From Thermoplasmatales archaeon SG8-52-3 (GTDB taxonomy: Archaea; Thermoplasmatota; E2; DHVEG-1), in assembly GCA_001595915.1 (NCBI GenBank), contig LSSG01000084.1, forward strand, positions 1-48,309: DNA of 48,309 nucleotides, written 5' to 3'. Below are positions 7,245-16,631 of this stretch, one piece after another; the stretch's first letter is position 1, and each line of letters begins with the position of its first letter. A model generated the notes under the pieces. The model saw only the letters and a program-made list of their open reading frames with translations. It had not been told where the DNA came from and ran no database searches. A program made the position numbers and the translations under genes.

Positions 7245-8510
7245 TTAGAAGAAAATTGTAAAGATGTCGATTTCAGCAGAATTTTCTTTTTCTTCTAAAT
7301 CGTATGCGGTAACCTTAATTTTGTGTTTTCGAGGTAATATTTTTCTAAATGACCCTGATTTATCTATGCTATATTCATAAGGTTCTTCATCATCTGTAAA
7401 TATTAATTCATCATCAAAGTAAAAATCAACTTTTTCAACTCCAGTTTCGTCTTCCACTTCCACCTTAATATCTATTTTTCCTATCATAATAGTCTTTTTG
7501 TTTAAAAGCAGTATAAATTTAAATTTAGGTTTACCTTTGATATGTAACAAACCAGATTCTGGTAATGTAATTCCTACAAGAGGTGGGAGATTTCCTCCTT
7601 CTACGACCTCTGTACCAGCAACATTGTCTGCAAAATGGGCATTAAATTCGTGTTTATCTCCATCTCTGTCAAGATCGTCTGGATCTGAGTATCTTTTAAC
7701 TTCTTTTGAATTAAAAACTGCTGCATAAATCATGAGATTTTCTTGGTCTAATTCATCTGTATTTATTGTTATTGTTTCTGAAAAATTTAAAATATTATTT
7801 GAAGCTATTTCTACATTTTCATCAGTAATAAAACTGTGAGAACCAAAATGATATGGTTTTTTACTTGCGTCTAACCAGTTTGTAGAGATAATCTCTGCTA
7901 AATAAATGCGTAAAATCCCTTTATAGGTGCTATCACCGTCATTTTTTATAACACCATTTATACTTACTTCACTGGTATTTTCATCCCATTCAGCACCAAC
8001 ATTTATGTAAACTGATGAAAAGTCTCTTGACATAGCTTCTTTTATGTTTTTTACCATTGTTGATTCTTCTGTTGCACCGCCAAATAGAGTTTTATAACCT
8101 CCATCGATATAAACAGATGGATATGCAAAGTTATTGTAATATTTATCAAGATACTCTCTTGTATCTGTTTGATCGCCAATTAGACTAATATAATAGAATG
8201 GATATTTTCCAGATTCATACAATTTATGTAATAATTTTCCAATTGCAACGCAGGGAACACAATCTTTACCGGTTGCTTCTTCAATAAAAACAAAATGTGT
8301 TGAATCCCATGGAAATTTTTCTCCATTATTATTGCCATTTCCATCATCAGTTTCGTTATCCTCTTCATCAATAATTTCATCAAAACCATCGGTTCTTTTA
8401 ATATCGGGTTTATCTGCACATCTTGGTTCAGATAATAGAGCTACAGATAAAGAGGATATAACTAAAATCAGTACAATAATTATAGCTAAATTTTTTATTA
8501 ATGGCCTCAT
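7245..8510 (-). CDS. Secreted protein with thioredoxin-like CVPC domain and C-terminal Ig-like domain
   Basis: This 421-residue protein has an N-terminal signal helix (about 5-27) followed by an acidic, Asn/Gly-rich spacer (40-65). Residues about 70-180 look like a thioredoxin fold: FVFIEEATGKDCVPCVAIGKLL with CVPC at C84-C87, then YPSVYIDGG as the cis-proline strand (Omp28-like arrangement). A middle beta domain with an Asp-rich segment DPDDLDRDGDKHEF could bind calcium. The C-terminal 100 residues form an Ig-like domain of the 'VEKVDFYFDDELIFTDDEEPYEY' type, common in surface proteins of sediment Thermoplasmatota. It is probably extracellular and involved in disulfide chemistry or protein folding outside the cell. 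The precise role is unknown. Confidence 0.75.
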   Translation of the reverse strand: MRPLIKNLAIIIVLILVISSLSVALLSEPRCADKPDIKRTDGFDEIIDEEDNETDDGNGNNNGEKFPWDSTHFVFIEEATGKDCVPCVAIGKLLHKLYESGKYPFYYISLIGDQTDTREYLDKYYNNFAYPSVYIDGGYKTLFGGATEESTMVKNIKEAMSRDFSSVYINVGAEWDENTSEVSINGVIKNDGDSTYKGILRIYLAEIISTNWLDASKKPYHFGSHSFITDENVEIASNNILNFSETITINTDELDQENLMIYAAVFNSKEVKRYSDPDDLDRDGDKHEFNAHFADNVAGTEVVEGGNLPPLVGITLPESGLLHIKGKPKFKFILLLNKKTIMIGKIDIKVEVEDETGVEKVDFYFDDELIFTDDEEPYEYSIDKSGSFRKILPRKHKIKVTAYDLEEKENSAEIDIFTIFF

Positions 8511-8569
8511 ATGATATAATTAGAAGTTATTGAATATTTAAATTTAACTGTTATTAATATAAGTAAAAT

Positions 8570-9448
8570 TTATAATGAGATTTTCTGCCCTTTCTTTAAG
8601 GATTCTACTGATTTGTCAGCAATTTCATCAAGTTTATTTTTATCAAGTACTGCTTTTCGTGCTTTGATATTTTGTTCTTGTATTGCTTTTTTTGCTTCAT
8701 CTCTACGTTTTCTTCTTTCGCCTCTAATTGAGATAATTTTTGATCTCATCTCATATGCTTTATCATGGACTTTTTGAGCTTCAGCTCTAAATTCAATGTA
8801 TTGCTCATGCTTTTTATTTGACTCAGCAATAGATAGAGAAAGCTCATTTACAAGTTTAATAAATTTTTCGTGTTTCTTTTGATTTTCTTTATAATATTTC
8901 TGAACTAAGGTATGTTGTTCATCAGCTTTTTTAAAAAGTTCATCAATTGCATTATCCTTATCAGTTATCTCAATTTCTACGAGTTTCTGTTTTTCCATCA
9001 GTTTTTTTGTTTTCTTATATTCCTCTTTTTTCTCTCGTATCTTTTCGATTAATTCGTTTTCCTCTCCTGAACTCATTGGTACAGTTTCTTGTCTGTATTC
9101 AAGCATCTGTACATCTGCTTTTAGTTCTTCAATACGTAATGGTAGATTTTTAAAAACTTCACCTTTTTTCTTTCTTTTTGATTCAATAAGCTTTTTTGCT
9201 TCCTCTTGAAGCTTATTACGAATCTCTTTATGATACTTCATCTTTGTAACTAGTTCATCCCGCTCCTTTTTGATTATATCTGCCTGGTTTTTTAGGTCTT
9301 TTCTGCTTTCGTTGATCATATCTCGTTCTTCACGAATAGCTTTGGCCATATCATTAAGCTCATTTCTTTTTTCAATGTAAGCCTGATACTTTTTTTCGGC
9401 ATCTTTTAACTGGTCTGCTTCTTTTTTATCAACAGGTTTGTTTGGCAT
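8570..9448 (-). CDS. Long coiled-coil protein (COG1340-like)
   Basis: The ATG at 9448 gives 292 residues (MPNKPVDKKEADQ); an in-frame GTG at 9457 would add three. Nearly the whole protein is charged heptad-like helix rich in Lys, Glu and Arg (for example KAIREERDMINESRKDLKNQ), broken near residue 120-135 (PMSSGEENE). This matches the archaeal coiled-coil family often catalogued as COG1340 and sometimes mislabelled phosphoserine phosphatase. No enzyme motif is present. It has no signal peptide, so it is cytoplasmic. It lies 39 bases downstream of the 951-residue surface protein gene on the same strand and is probably co-transcribed. Its function is not known. Confidence 0.75.
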   Translation of the reverse strand: MPNKPVDKKEADQLKDAEKKYQAYIEKRNELNDMAKAIREERDMINESRKDLKNQADIIKKERDELVTKMKYHKEIRNKLQEEAKKLIESKRKKKGEVFKNLPLRIEELKADVQMLEYRQETVPMSSGEENELIEKIREKKEEYKKTKKLMEKQKLVEIEITDKDNAIDELFKKADEQHTLVQKYYKENQKKHEKFIKLVNELSLSIAESNKKHEQYIEFRAEAQKVHDKAYEMRSKIISIRGERRKRRDEAKKAIQEQNIKARKAVLDKNKLDEIADKSVESLKKGQKISL

Positions 9449-9487
9449 AAGAAACACTAGATGTATCTACTAAATTGATACGCTGAA

Positions 9488-12343
9488 TTACTTAACTACT
9501 ATATTAACCTCATTTTTACCTTTTACGGCTATCCAAGGTATCTCAATTTCAGCATATCCTCTACGGGGAATAGTAATATCCTCTACTTTATTCTTTTCCT
9601 CCCCATTTACATATAAAATAATAGAAACATTATTTGCAGATACATTTCCAATATTATTAATTCTAAAAATTGTATTAACTCTATCTCCTTTTCTGAAATA
9701 ATGTGGCCAACTGAATGCGCCTAAAATTTTAAGTTCCAAATTTGCTTCTTTTATAGTTGTAACAGTTGATAACTCAGCTTTCTTCTTTTTATTGATAGGC
9801 TTTACTGTAATTTTTACCTCTGCCCAATCGTCTTTTTTAATATAATCAGTAGTTTTAACAGTCATATCAATAGATTTTGTTTGTCTTGGTTCTAAATTTA
9901 TGGTTTTAGAATCAACTGTGACTTCCCATCTATTAGAAGATGAATTTACTTCTTCTGCATTTATTTCATATGTTTGTTTTAATTTAGTTGGATTTATTAT
10001 ATTTAATTCAAATTCAGCTTTTTCTTCTGGATTAATTTCCTTTATTCTTTCAATACAAACGATTTCTACGTATTTCTTTCTGAGGAAATATATTAGAATT
10101 ATCAAAAATAATAAAATTACAAATAATACAATAAATAATAAGAAGGGAGCGCCATAATCCCCTAGAGATTCGCTCAGACCAATATCTTCTGAAACAGATT
10201 CAAAATAATTATATAATTGTTCTAAAGCATTTGGACCAATAACTGTTGTTATTACCCTTATTGTCCATATTTTTTCTTTATCATGGTCTATACTTTCTAA
10301 TGATGTAATATTTAGTTCTAATATATCAAAACAAAGTTCAGAATCTTCGGGAACAAATACTTTTACATTAAATTTAGTTGTATTTCCATTTTGAACTTCG
10401 ACTGTTTTAGGGTCTATTTCAACCTTCCAGCCATGTTCTGAGATAGCTTCGAATTTATATTTATCATTCCAGAAGCCTGTATTTTTATTTGTAATTTTAA
10501 ATTTATAAATTCCACTTGTTCCATGTTTTATTTCTTTATCAGCAGGAATCCTAATATCGATGTAATAGTCAACTGCATCATCAGATACATCAACATCTGC
10601 TTTTTCACTGACAAAACCAGTTTTTCCAGTAACATTAAAGAAAAGATCTATTTTATCTGTATCATATGCTGATGAAACGTTGTTTGTAGAGTTAACAAAA
10701 ACAAATATTTTCTCACTACTATTTTCTTTTATTTGAATTGTTTTTGGATATTCAATACTCCAATCAGTTAAATCATCTGGATCTTCAGGAGTTACCTCAA
10801 TTTTTAAGTTATCTTCTTTATATCTGCTAAAAATATCTAATTCAAACTTTGCACTTCCCCCTGGAATAACTTTTTTATCCTCCAGCTTATTTATTTGAAT
10901 ATTATCTGTTTCTGAAAACTTGAAGATAAGTGATGATGGAAAGTCTTCCGAATCACATAGAAGTTTAGCATTTCTTAAAGGATAAATTAAAGGTTTACCA
11001 CTTGTTGTAACAATTAATTTTAATTTATGACCATTCCATATCTCTTTATCGCTTAAATCAAACTCAAAAATTGTAGGATTATATGGGCCACCAGATAATA
11101 ACTCAAGCACATTTGTACGAGGAATCTTTTGCTCAACTGAAGCAATAACATTTTCGTCATCATAAATAGATGCATTAACAGTAATCTTCCTAAGAATTGC
11201 GACTTTTGGATAATAAACAAATAATTCTGCTGTGGCATTTTTTATTAATTTATTTCTAGAAAACGCAATATCACCCCATTGCTGAGGATCTGATGATAAT
11301 GTGAATGTTGATTTTGCTTCTCCTTTAGGTTTATCTAAACTAAGAGTATTTTCACCTGTAAGATAATATGTAACTAACGTTTTATCCTCTTCTTCCGGTG
11401 GGACAATATTTAATTGGATATATGCAAGCCATGATGTAAACCATAATAGCCATTCCTCTGAATTAATCTCAGGTTCATAGGGATCTATAGAAAATAATCT
11501 AGTTGGCCATGTGAAAGCACTACCATTGGGTATCTCTTCCTCCATGCTGACTAGACCTTCAGTATCTGAATTTTCTTCATATAAAGCATTATGGAAATAA
11601 AGTTTTAGAGTTTCTTCTGAAGATATTGGAAATGTTACTGAAGATGGATAGTCCTCAGAATTATATACAAATGAAGTAGAAGAAAATGAATTTCCTAAAC
11701 TTCCAAATTCTTCTGGAGTTACACCAAATTCCTCTGCAGTACCTAATATCTGCATTATAACATCACCAAACGCAACTAAATCTTCGTTTGCACTTTTATT
11801 TAAAAAATCTGCAACTTTTTGAGCTCGTGTTAGTAATTTATCTTCATATCTTTTTTCAATAATATTTCCAATAGGTTTACCACTCTGAATTATTTCAACT
11901 GTAAATATTAAAATGTCTCCATAACTTAGATTATATTCTAAGTCTTCTATTGTAACATTGAATTTCTGTACAGTCTCGCCAAATAATTCAGGTACAATAT
12001 TTATAGAAGTATTTTTTATTTTTACTGGTAAAATTAGATTTTCATTATACGAATAAATAGATATCTGTAAATCATCCTTCCATTTTGTCTGCGTTGATAT
12101 AGTTGTGGATAGATAAAGGTCAAATTTTATATCTCCATTAATTTCTAATGATTCATTACCTTTATATGAATACCATCCTGCTGTAGCATATGGATGTAAA
12201 CCTGTTATCAATAAAAGAAGTTCTTCAAAACCTTCTTCATCATCGGCATTTACAGATTCAGTAGATATAATAAAAAGCGATAATGAGCTAGCAATTAACA
12301 TAAATGCTATTAGAGTTGCTCTGAATTTTATGTTAAATTGCAT
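9488..12343 (-). CDS. Large envelope protein with Ig-like/NEW3-type beta domains around one transmembrane helix
   Basis: This 951-residue protein starts with a signal peptide (about 8-33, ending near SVNA). The first ~725 residues are beta-rich repeats. Several read like NEW3/CARDB domains (NGGST-type segments such as HGTSGIYKFKITNKNTGFWNDKY and VQNGNTTKFNVKVFVPEDSE). A single membrane helix at about 732-757 is followed by RKK. The last ~193 residues hold two more beta domains of the same style (EINPEEKAEFELNIINPTKLKQ; INNIGNVSANNVSIILYVNG). By the positive-inside rule these would face the cytoplasm, which is odd for such domains. The start has an AGGTGA ribosome site and an upstream TATA-like box at 12378-12390. 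It is divergent from another membrane Ig protein. No enzyme function can be seen. Confidence 0.75.
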   Translation of the reverse strand: MQFNIKFRATLIAFMLIASSLSLFIISTESVNADDEEGFEELLLLITGLHPYATAGWYSYKGNESLEINGDIKFDLYLSTTISTQTKWKDDLQISIYSYNENLILPVKIKNTSINIVPELFGETVQKFNVTIEDLEYNLSYGDILIFTVEIIQSGKPIGNIIEKRYEDKLLTRAQKVADFLNKSANEDLVAFGDVIMQILGTAEEFGVTPEEFGSLGNSFSSTSFVYNSEDYPSSVTFPISSEETLKLYFHNALYEENSDTEGLVSMEEEIPNGSAFTWPTRLFSIDPYEPEINSEEWLLWFTSWLAYIQLNIVPPEEEDKTLVTYYLTGENTLSLDKPKGEAKSTFTLSSDPQQWGDIAFSRNKLIKNATAELFVYYPKVAILRKITVNASIYDDENVIASVEQKIPRTNVLELLSGGPYNPTIFEFDLSDKEIWNGHKLKLIVTTSGKPLIYPLRNAKLLCDSEDFPSSLIFKFSETDNIQINKLEDKKVIPGGSAKFELDIFSRYKEDNLKIEVTPEDPDDLTDWSIEYPKTIQIKENSSEKIFVFVNSTNNVSSAYDTDKIDLFFNVTGKTGFVSEKADVDVSDDAVDYYIDIRIPADKEIKHGTSGIYKFKITNKNTGFWNDKYKFEAISEHGWKVEIDPKTVEVQNGNTTKFNVKVFVPEDSELCFDILELNITSLESIDHDKEKIWTIRVITTVIGPNALEQLYNYFESVSEDIGLSESLGDYGAPFLLFIVLFVILLFLIILIYFLRKKYVEIVCIERIKEINPEEKAEFELNIINPTKLKQTYEINAEEVNSSSNRWEVTVDSKTINLEPRQTKSIDMTVKTTDYIKKDDWAEVKITVKPINKKKKAELSTVTTIKEANLELKILGAFSWPHYFRKGDRVNTIFRINNIGNVSANNVSIILYVNGEEKNKVEDITIPRRGYAEIEIPWIAVKGKNEVNIVVK

Positions 12344-12614
12344 TCTATTATCTCACCTTAATACTTAAGTTGGCACTATTTATATATAAATTTTTGTTTA
12401 CAATAGTTACCATTTTTATTCATCAATCCCTTTCTCAACTATTTAAATAATATAATTTGTATTTAATAAATATTTTGATAATTTTTTAATTATAAGTATA
12501 AAAATATGAAGAATTTTATGAAAGATAACAAAAAATATACATTTAAAATAAAACAAACATTTATTATTGAATAATACATCTTAGAAAAAAGCACTCTAAA
12601 TATCTAGGTGGTAA
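12344..12614. promoter_or_regulatory. Divergent intergenic promoter region
   Basis: This 271-base AT-rich gap separates two divergent envelope genes. The stretch TTTATATATAAAT at 12378-12390 is a TATA-like box for the minus-strand gene. The plus-strand gene is preceded by AGGTGG about 6 bases before its ATG. No coding segment, repeat or stable hairpin is seen in the rest. Confidence 0.45.
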
Positions 12615-13778
12615 ATGAGGAGAAATATCCCCCCAAAAACTAAAATAAACTGTATAAATATCCTTATTACACTTTTATTAATTGTGACAATTAATATAAT
12701 TATGACAGATAATATAAATGCTGCAGAAGGGGAAACATTAGAAATAATTGCACCTGATGAAGTTAATGAAGAAGAATTTTTTTCAATAAGTGTAATGGAT
12801 CCTGAAATTTTGGAAGATTCGCCTTGGCTAATAGATGTTGAGATTGAATTTAACGGACAATTTTATCAAATTAATGATACTGCTGAAGTATTAATTGAAG
12901 CTCCTCAGGTAAATCAAGATACAAATTATATGATAATAGCATCAAAGGAAGGATATAACCCATCAAATAAAACAATACTTATCCTAGATACAGAATTATA
13001 CTCTTTAGTAATTTCTCATGATGATTATGTAGTTGATGCAGGTGAACGATTTTCTATTACTGTAACTAAAAATGATAAAAATGGAGATCCTGTAGAAGGT
13101 GTTATAATTGCAATACAAAGTTTTGGACAATCCTCGTATACTGATGATAATGGACGTGCATGGTTAACTGCTCCTGAAGATAGAGATAAAATTACTATAA
13201 TTGCTTCCAAGGATGGTTATTTAAACGGACTAGTACAAATGGAAGTAAATATACCTCCAACTTTACTTGATTTAATAATTCGGAATAGGTATTTTACAAT
13301 TCTTATAGGAACAATAATTTTGATTTGTGCAATTTTGTTTGTAAATCTTAAGCAAAAACTATCAGTTAATGCTAGAGCAAAAGAAATATCCAAAGAAAAA
13401 AGTGATGAAAAATATAAAGATAAACGAAGTATAGATAAAACAGAAAAAAAGTCTGAGAGTTATTATTATGACAAGGATACAATTAGAATTCAACCAAATA
13501 ATGAGTCAAAGATTGAAGAAATTAGGATTTCAAGGCCTATGAAGGAAAAAGAAGTAGTTCCAGTTGTTGCTGAAGAAGATAAGACTGAAAAAATAATCAA
13601 GAAAAAAGAAATTCAAAAGCGTGACTATGATTGGTTTGAAGGAACAGAAGATATTAGATATGAAATTGATAAATTGACTGGAGAGGTCGATGAAGAAAGA
13701 CTTGATAAATGGTTTGAGGGAGTAGATCATCATAAAGATAAAATATTTAAAAAAATGAAGAAAAAAGATAAAAAATAA
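12615..13778 (+). CDS. Membrane protein with outside Ig-like domains and charged cytoplasmic tail
   Basis: This 387-residue protein has an N-terminal signal helix (about 12-37), two beta domains outside the cell (about 40-125 and 126-220; the second has the GDPVEGVIIAIQSFGQSSYTDDNGRAWLTAP pattern of a carboxypeptidase-regulatory or Big-type fold), and a transmembrane helix at about 224-246. A ~140-residue cytoplasmic tail is very rich in Lys and Glu. The tail ends with DYDWFEGTEDIRYEIDKLTG and, 25 residues on, DKWFEGVD, so WFEG appears twice around an EIDKLTGEVDEE spacer. That looks like a small docking or dimerisation motif. An AGGTGG ribosome site precedes the ATG. It is divergent from the 951-residue protein and may act with it. 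Function unknown. Confidence 0.7.
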   Translation: MRRNIPPKTKINCINILITLLLIVTINIIMTDNINAAEGETLEIIAPDEVNEEEFFSISVMDPEILEDSPWLIDVEIEFNGQFYQINDTAEVLIEAPQVNQDTNYMIIASKEGYNPSNKTILILDTELYSLVISHDDYVVDAGERFSITVTKNDKNGDPVEGVIIAIQSFGQSSYTDDNGRAWLTAPEDRDKITIIASKDGYLNGLVQMEVNIPPTLLDLIIRNRYFTILIGTIILICAILFVNLKQKLSVNARAKEISKEKSDEKYKDKRSIDKTEKKSESYYYDKDTIRIQPNNESKIEEIRISRPMKEKEVVPVVAEEDKTEKIIKKKEIQKRDYDWFEGTEDIRYEIDKLTGEVDEERLDKWFEGVDHHKDKIFKKMKKKDKK

Positions 13779-13819
13779 ATTTTTTATTTGAGTAGTTTTT
13801 AAATATTGTTTATTAATTA

Positions 13820-14335
13820 ATGGAAAATAGAATGGCAAAGGAAAATAAGTTAATTAAGGAATTTTATGAACTAAAGGTTGATCAATTAATGGATAAAAGA
13901 GTATGGGATCTTCCATTAATTGAGGAAAATGAGGATATTCATCATGTTTTATCAATTCTTGGGGCTAGAAATCATATTTGGGTTATAAAAAATAAAGAAA
14001 ATAAAGAGCTTATTGGTGTTATAACAGAACATGATGTATTATCAATTCTTGCACCAAAACATTTTCCATCTTATGTTTTTGGAATGCCTGATGTTAGATC
14101 AATTCAGCATGGTACTGCAAATACAGCTGGAGAAGTTATGGCAAGTAAGATAATTATGTGTGATCCTAATGAAAAAATAATTGATGCTCTAATGAGAATG
14201 GTAAAATTCAAGCTCCGAAGATTACCTGTTGTAAAAGATAAAATAATTGTTGGTGAACTTACACTTCATCAGTTAATTAGGAAATATTATAGTGCAACAC
14301 AATATCATCCAATTCTGAATGATGGAGAAGGTTGA
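13820..14335 (+). CDS. CBS-domain protein, likely regulator of the adjacent antiporter
   Basis: This 171-residue protein has a tandem CBS pair: the first at about 14-75 (LMDKRVWDLPLIEENEDIHHVLSILG ... ELIGVITEHDVLSIL) and the second at about 104-160 (GEVMASKIIMCDPNEKIIDALMRMVKFKLRRLPVV ... IVGELTLHQLI). CBS pairs bind adenine nucleotides and regulate enzymes, channels and transporters. The start at 13820 is the first ATG; a second in-frame ATG (MAKEN) follows four codons on. Its last codon and stop overlap the TTG start of the KefB-type antiporter (TTGA), so both proteins are made by coupled translation. That context suggests it gates the antiporter according to cell energy state (inference). 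Confidence 0.88.
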   Translation: MENRMAKENKLIKEFYELKVDQLMDKRVWDLPLIEENEDIHHVLSILGARNHIWVIKNKENKELIGVITEHDVLSILAPKHFPSYVFGMPDVRSIQHGTANTAGEVMASKIIMCDPNEKIIDALMRMVKFKLRRLPVVKDKIIVGELTLHQLIRKYYSATQYHPILNDGEG

Positions 14336-15573
14336 TAGTTACGGAAGAATTTTTCAATGTATTATTATTGATAGCAATAGCTCTTATTTTTGCTAGAGTC
14401 TTAGGGTATTTATTTCATAAATTTAAGCAGCCTGCTGTAATTGGTGAAATTATTGCTGGAATACTTTTAAGTGGTTTAGGAGTATTTGTTCTTTCAAATC
14501 AAAATTATATTCTTTTTAATTATACAATTTCTATACCAAATATAAATGAACTTTTTAAATCACCACAATTTATATTTTTTGCTGAAATTGGAATTTTATT
14601 TTTGCTATTTATATCTGGACTAGAAACAAGTATATCAAAATTGAAAAAGACAGAAAAGGCATCATTATATGTAGCTATTGGAGGTGTAATATTACCTTTA
14701 TTTTTAGGATTTTTATCAGGAATTTTTTTTGGTTACTCATTTACTGAAAGTGTAATAATAGGTTTGATTCTTACAGCAACATCTGTTGGAGTTACTGTTA
14801 GATCATTAATGGATTTAAATGTTTTAGATACAGAAGTTGGTGCAACTATACTTAGTAGCGCAGTATTTGATGATATCATTGGAATCATACTTCTAACATT
14901 TGCTATGGGAATTGGTTCTTTAATGGATGCTGTATGGATTGGTATAAAAATAGCAATTTTCTTTTTTATTTTTCTTTACATAGGATTAAAAATTATAGAT
15001 AAAATTTTATTACTTGGTGAAAAATTACTGCTTCCTAAATCTTTTCTTAGTATAACAATTGCAATTCTTATATTATATTCTTTTTTTGCTTATGAATCTG
15101 GTATATCTGGAATAATAGGTGCATTTGTTGCCGGTGCTATTATTGGTCAAAATGTTAGGTCAAAAAATATAATTGATGATATAAAGGCTATTGGCTATGG
15201 GTTTTTTATTCCGATTTTCTTTGTTTATGTTGGGGCAAGTTTATGGAATGGTGGAGATATTGAAATATCATCATTTACTTCAATTTTTTTATTTATAATC
15301 ATAATTATTTTTATGAGTATTATTGGAAAGATACTTGGATGTGGAATTGGAGCAAAACTAGCTGGTATGAGCAAAATAGAGTCCTTACAAGTAGGTGTTG
15401 GAATGATTCCTAGAATGGAACTTGCGTTAATAATTGCTACAACAGCACAATCTCATAATATTTTAATAGGTAATGTTGCTCATATAATTTTATTGACTAC
15501 AATAATACTTACTATTGCAACATCACTAATCGCTCCATTTTTGATAAAAGCTACCTTTAAAAATAATGATTAA
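14332..15573 (+). CDS. Cation/proton antiporter of the KefB/CPA2 family
   Basis: This 413-residue protein has about 12 hydrophobic segments and typical CPA2 features: FHKFKQPAVIGEIIAGILLSGLG near the N-terminus, AEIGILFLLFISGLETS, and the ion-site segment SAVFDDIIGIILL with paired aspartates around residue 180-181. A later GIIGAFVAGAIIG segment and PIFFVYVGASL are also typical of the family. It exchanges Na+ or K+ for protons across the cell membrane. The start codon is TTG, overlapping the CBS gene stop, with GGAGAAGG upstream. It lacks the Kef TrkA-N domain; the separate CBS protein may fill the regulatory role. Trm-G10 follows 12 bases later. Confidence 0.92.
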   Translation: MIVTEEFFNVLLLIAIALIFARVLGYLFHKFKQPAVIGEIIAGILLSGLGVFVLSNQNYILFNYTISIPNINELFKSPQFIFFAEIGILFLLFISGLETSISKLKKTEKASLYVAIGGVILPLFLGFLSGIFFGYSFTESVIIGLILTATSVGVTVRSLMDLNVLDTEVGATILSSAVFDDIIGIILLTFAMGIGSLMDAVWIGIKIAIFFFIFLYIGLKIIDKILLLGEKLLLPKSFLSITIAILILYSFFAYESGISGIIGAFVAGAIIGQNVRSKNIIDDIKAIGYGFFIPIFFVYVGASLWNGGDIEISSFTSIFLFIIIIIFMSIIGKILGCGIGAKLAGMSKIESLQVGVGMIPRMELALIIATTAQSHNILIGNVAHIILLTTIILTIATSLIAPFLIKATFKNND

Positions 15574-15585
15574 TTATCAAAAATA

Positions 15586-16593
15586 ATGAAATTTCTATTT
15601 GAATTATCAAAAGAACATAAAACAATTCCAACTGCTGAAATTATCGCATGCTTGAAATCTGAAGATATAAAATATTCAATTTTTGAATCAACTGATGATG
15701 TTTTTATTATTAAAACTCAAGCTGAAAATAAAAAATTAAAAAAAATTACAAATAGGTTATCTTACACATATTATATAGATAGATTTTTATTCTCATGCAG
15801 ACCAAGTAGTAATGAGATAAAAAAACACCCAATTAAAAATAAAATCGAAACAAATGGCTCAATAGCAGTTAGGTGTAAAAATAGATCAAAAAAAATTGAA
15901 TCTCAACAAATAATTAAATCTTTGGCTGAAATATATACTGCTGATAGAAAAGTAGAACTTGATAGTCCAGATATAGAAATTCGTAGTATTATATCTGATT
16001 CTAAAGTTTATGTTGGTCAAAAAATTTTTAAATTGAATAGAAAACAATTTGAAGAAAGAAAAGTTCAATTTCGCCCTTTTTTCTCCCCAATTTCTTTACA
16101 TCCGAAAATTGCACGTGTAATGGTAAATCTTTCTTCAATAAAAAATAATGGTATTTTACTTGATCCATTTTGCGGGACTGGTGGAATACTTATTGAAGCA
16201 GGAATTATTGGAATAAAGATAATTGGTAGTGATATTGAACAGAAAATGATTGATGGATGTAAAAAAAATCTTGAATATTACAACATTAAAAATTATCAAT
16301 TGTATAATTTAGACATTGGAGATATTGGTAAAAAGATCAATAAAGTTGATGCTATCGTTACTGATATGCCTTATGGAAAATCAACAACGACTAAAGGTGA
16401 AAATATTACTATACTTTACGAAAGGGCTTTTAAAAATATTTCAAATTTATTAAAAGAAAATGGAAAAGCTGTAATTGGACTTTCTAATAAAGATTTCATA
16501 ACTATTGGAGAAAAATTTTTATCAATTGTAGAAAAACATGAATTTAGGGCACATAGAAGTCTTACTCGTCATTTTATTGTTTATCAGAAATGA
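15586..16593 (+). CDS. trmG10: tRNA (guanine-N2-10) methyltransferase, THUMP type
   Basis: This 335-residue protein has an N-terminal ferredoxin-like plus THUMP region (about 1-155) for tRNA binding and a Rossmann methyltransferase domain (about 165-335). The SAM loop is DPFCGTGG at 193-200 and the catalytic motif is TDMPYG (D260-Y263), a variant of the N6/N2-amino methyltransferase DPPY. The linker PFFSPISLHPKIARVMVNL matches archaeal Trm-G10/Trm11 proteins, which make N2-methyl- or dimethylguanosine at tRNA position 10. It sits between the antiporter and RNase Z, and the RNase Z pairing makes a small tRNA maturation unit. THUMP-dependent methyltransferases with other targets cannot be excluded. 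Confidence 0.87.
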   Translation: MKFLFELSKEHKTIPTAEIIACLKSEDIKYSIFESTDDVFIIKTQAENKKLKKITNRLSYTYYIDRFLFSCRPSSNEIKKHPIKNKIETNGSIAVRCKNRSKKIESQQIIKSLAEIYTADRKVELDSPDIEIRSIISDSKVYVGQKIFKLNRKQFEERKVQFRPFFSPISLHPKIARVMVNLSSIKNNGILLDPFCGTGGILIEAGIIGIKIIGSDIEQKMIDGCKKNLEYYNIKNYQLYNLDIGDIGKKINKVDAIVTDMPYGKSTTTKGENITILYERAFKNISNLLKENGKAVIGLSNKDFITIGEKFLSIVEKHEFRAHRSLTRHFIVYQK

Positions 16594-16631
16594 CCACAAT
16601 GCTTTTACAATAAATTAATATCTCTATTTTA

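Noticed and set aside
8570-9448. Phosphoserine phosphatase, a label often given to this coiled-coil family
   Set aside because: No HAD motif is present; the protein is almost all charged helix.
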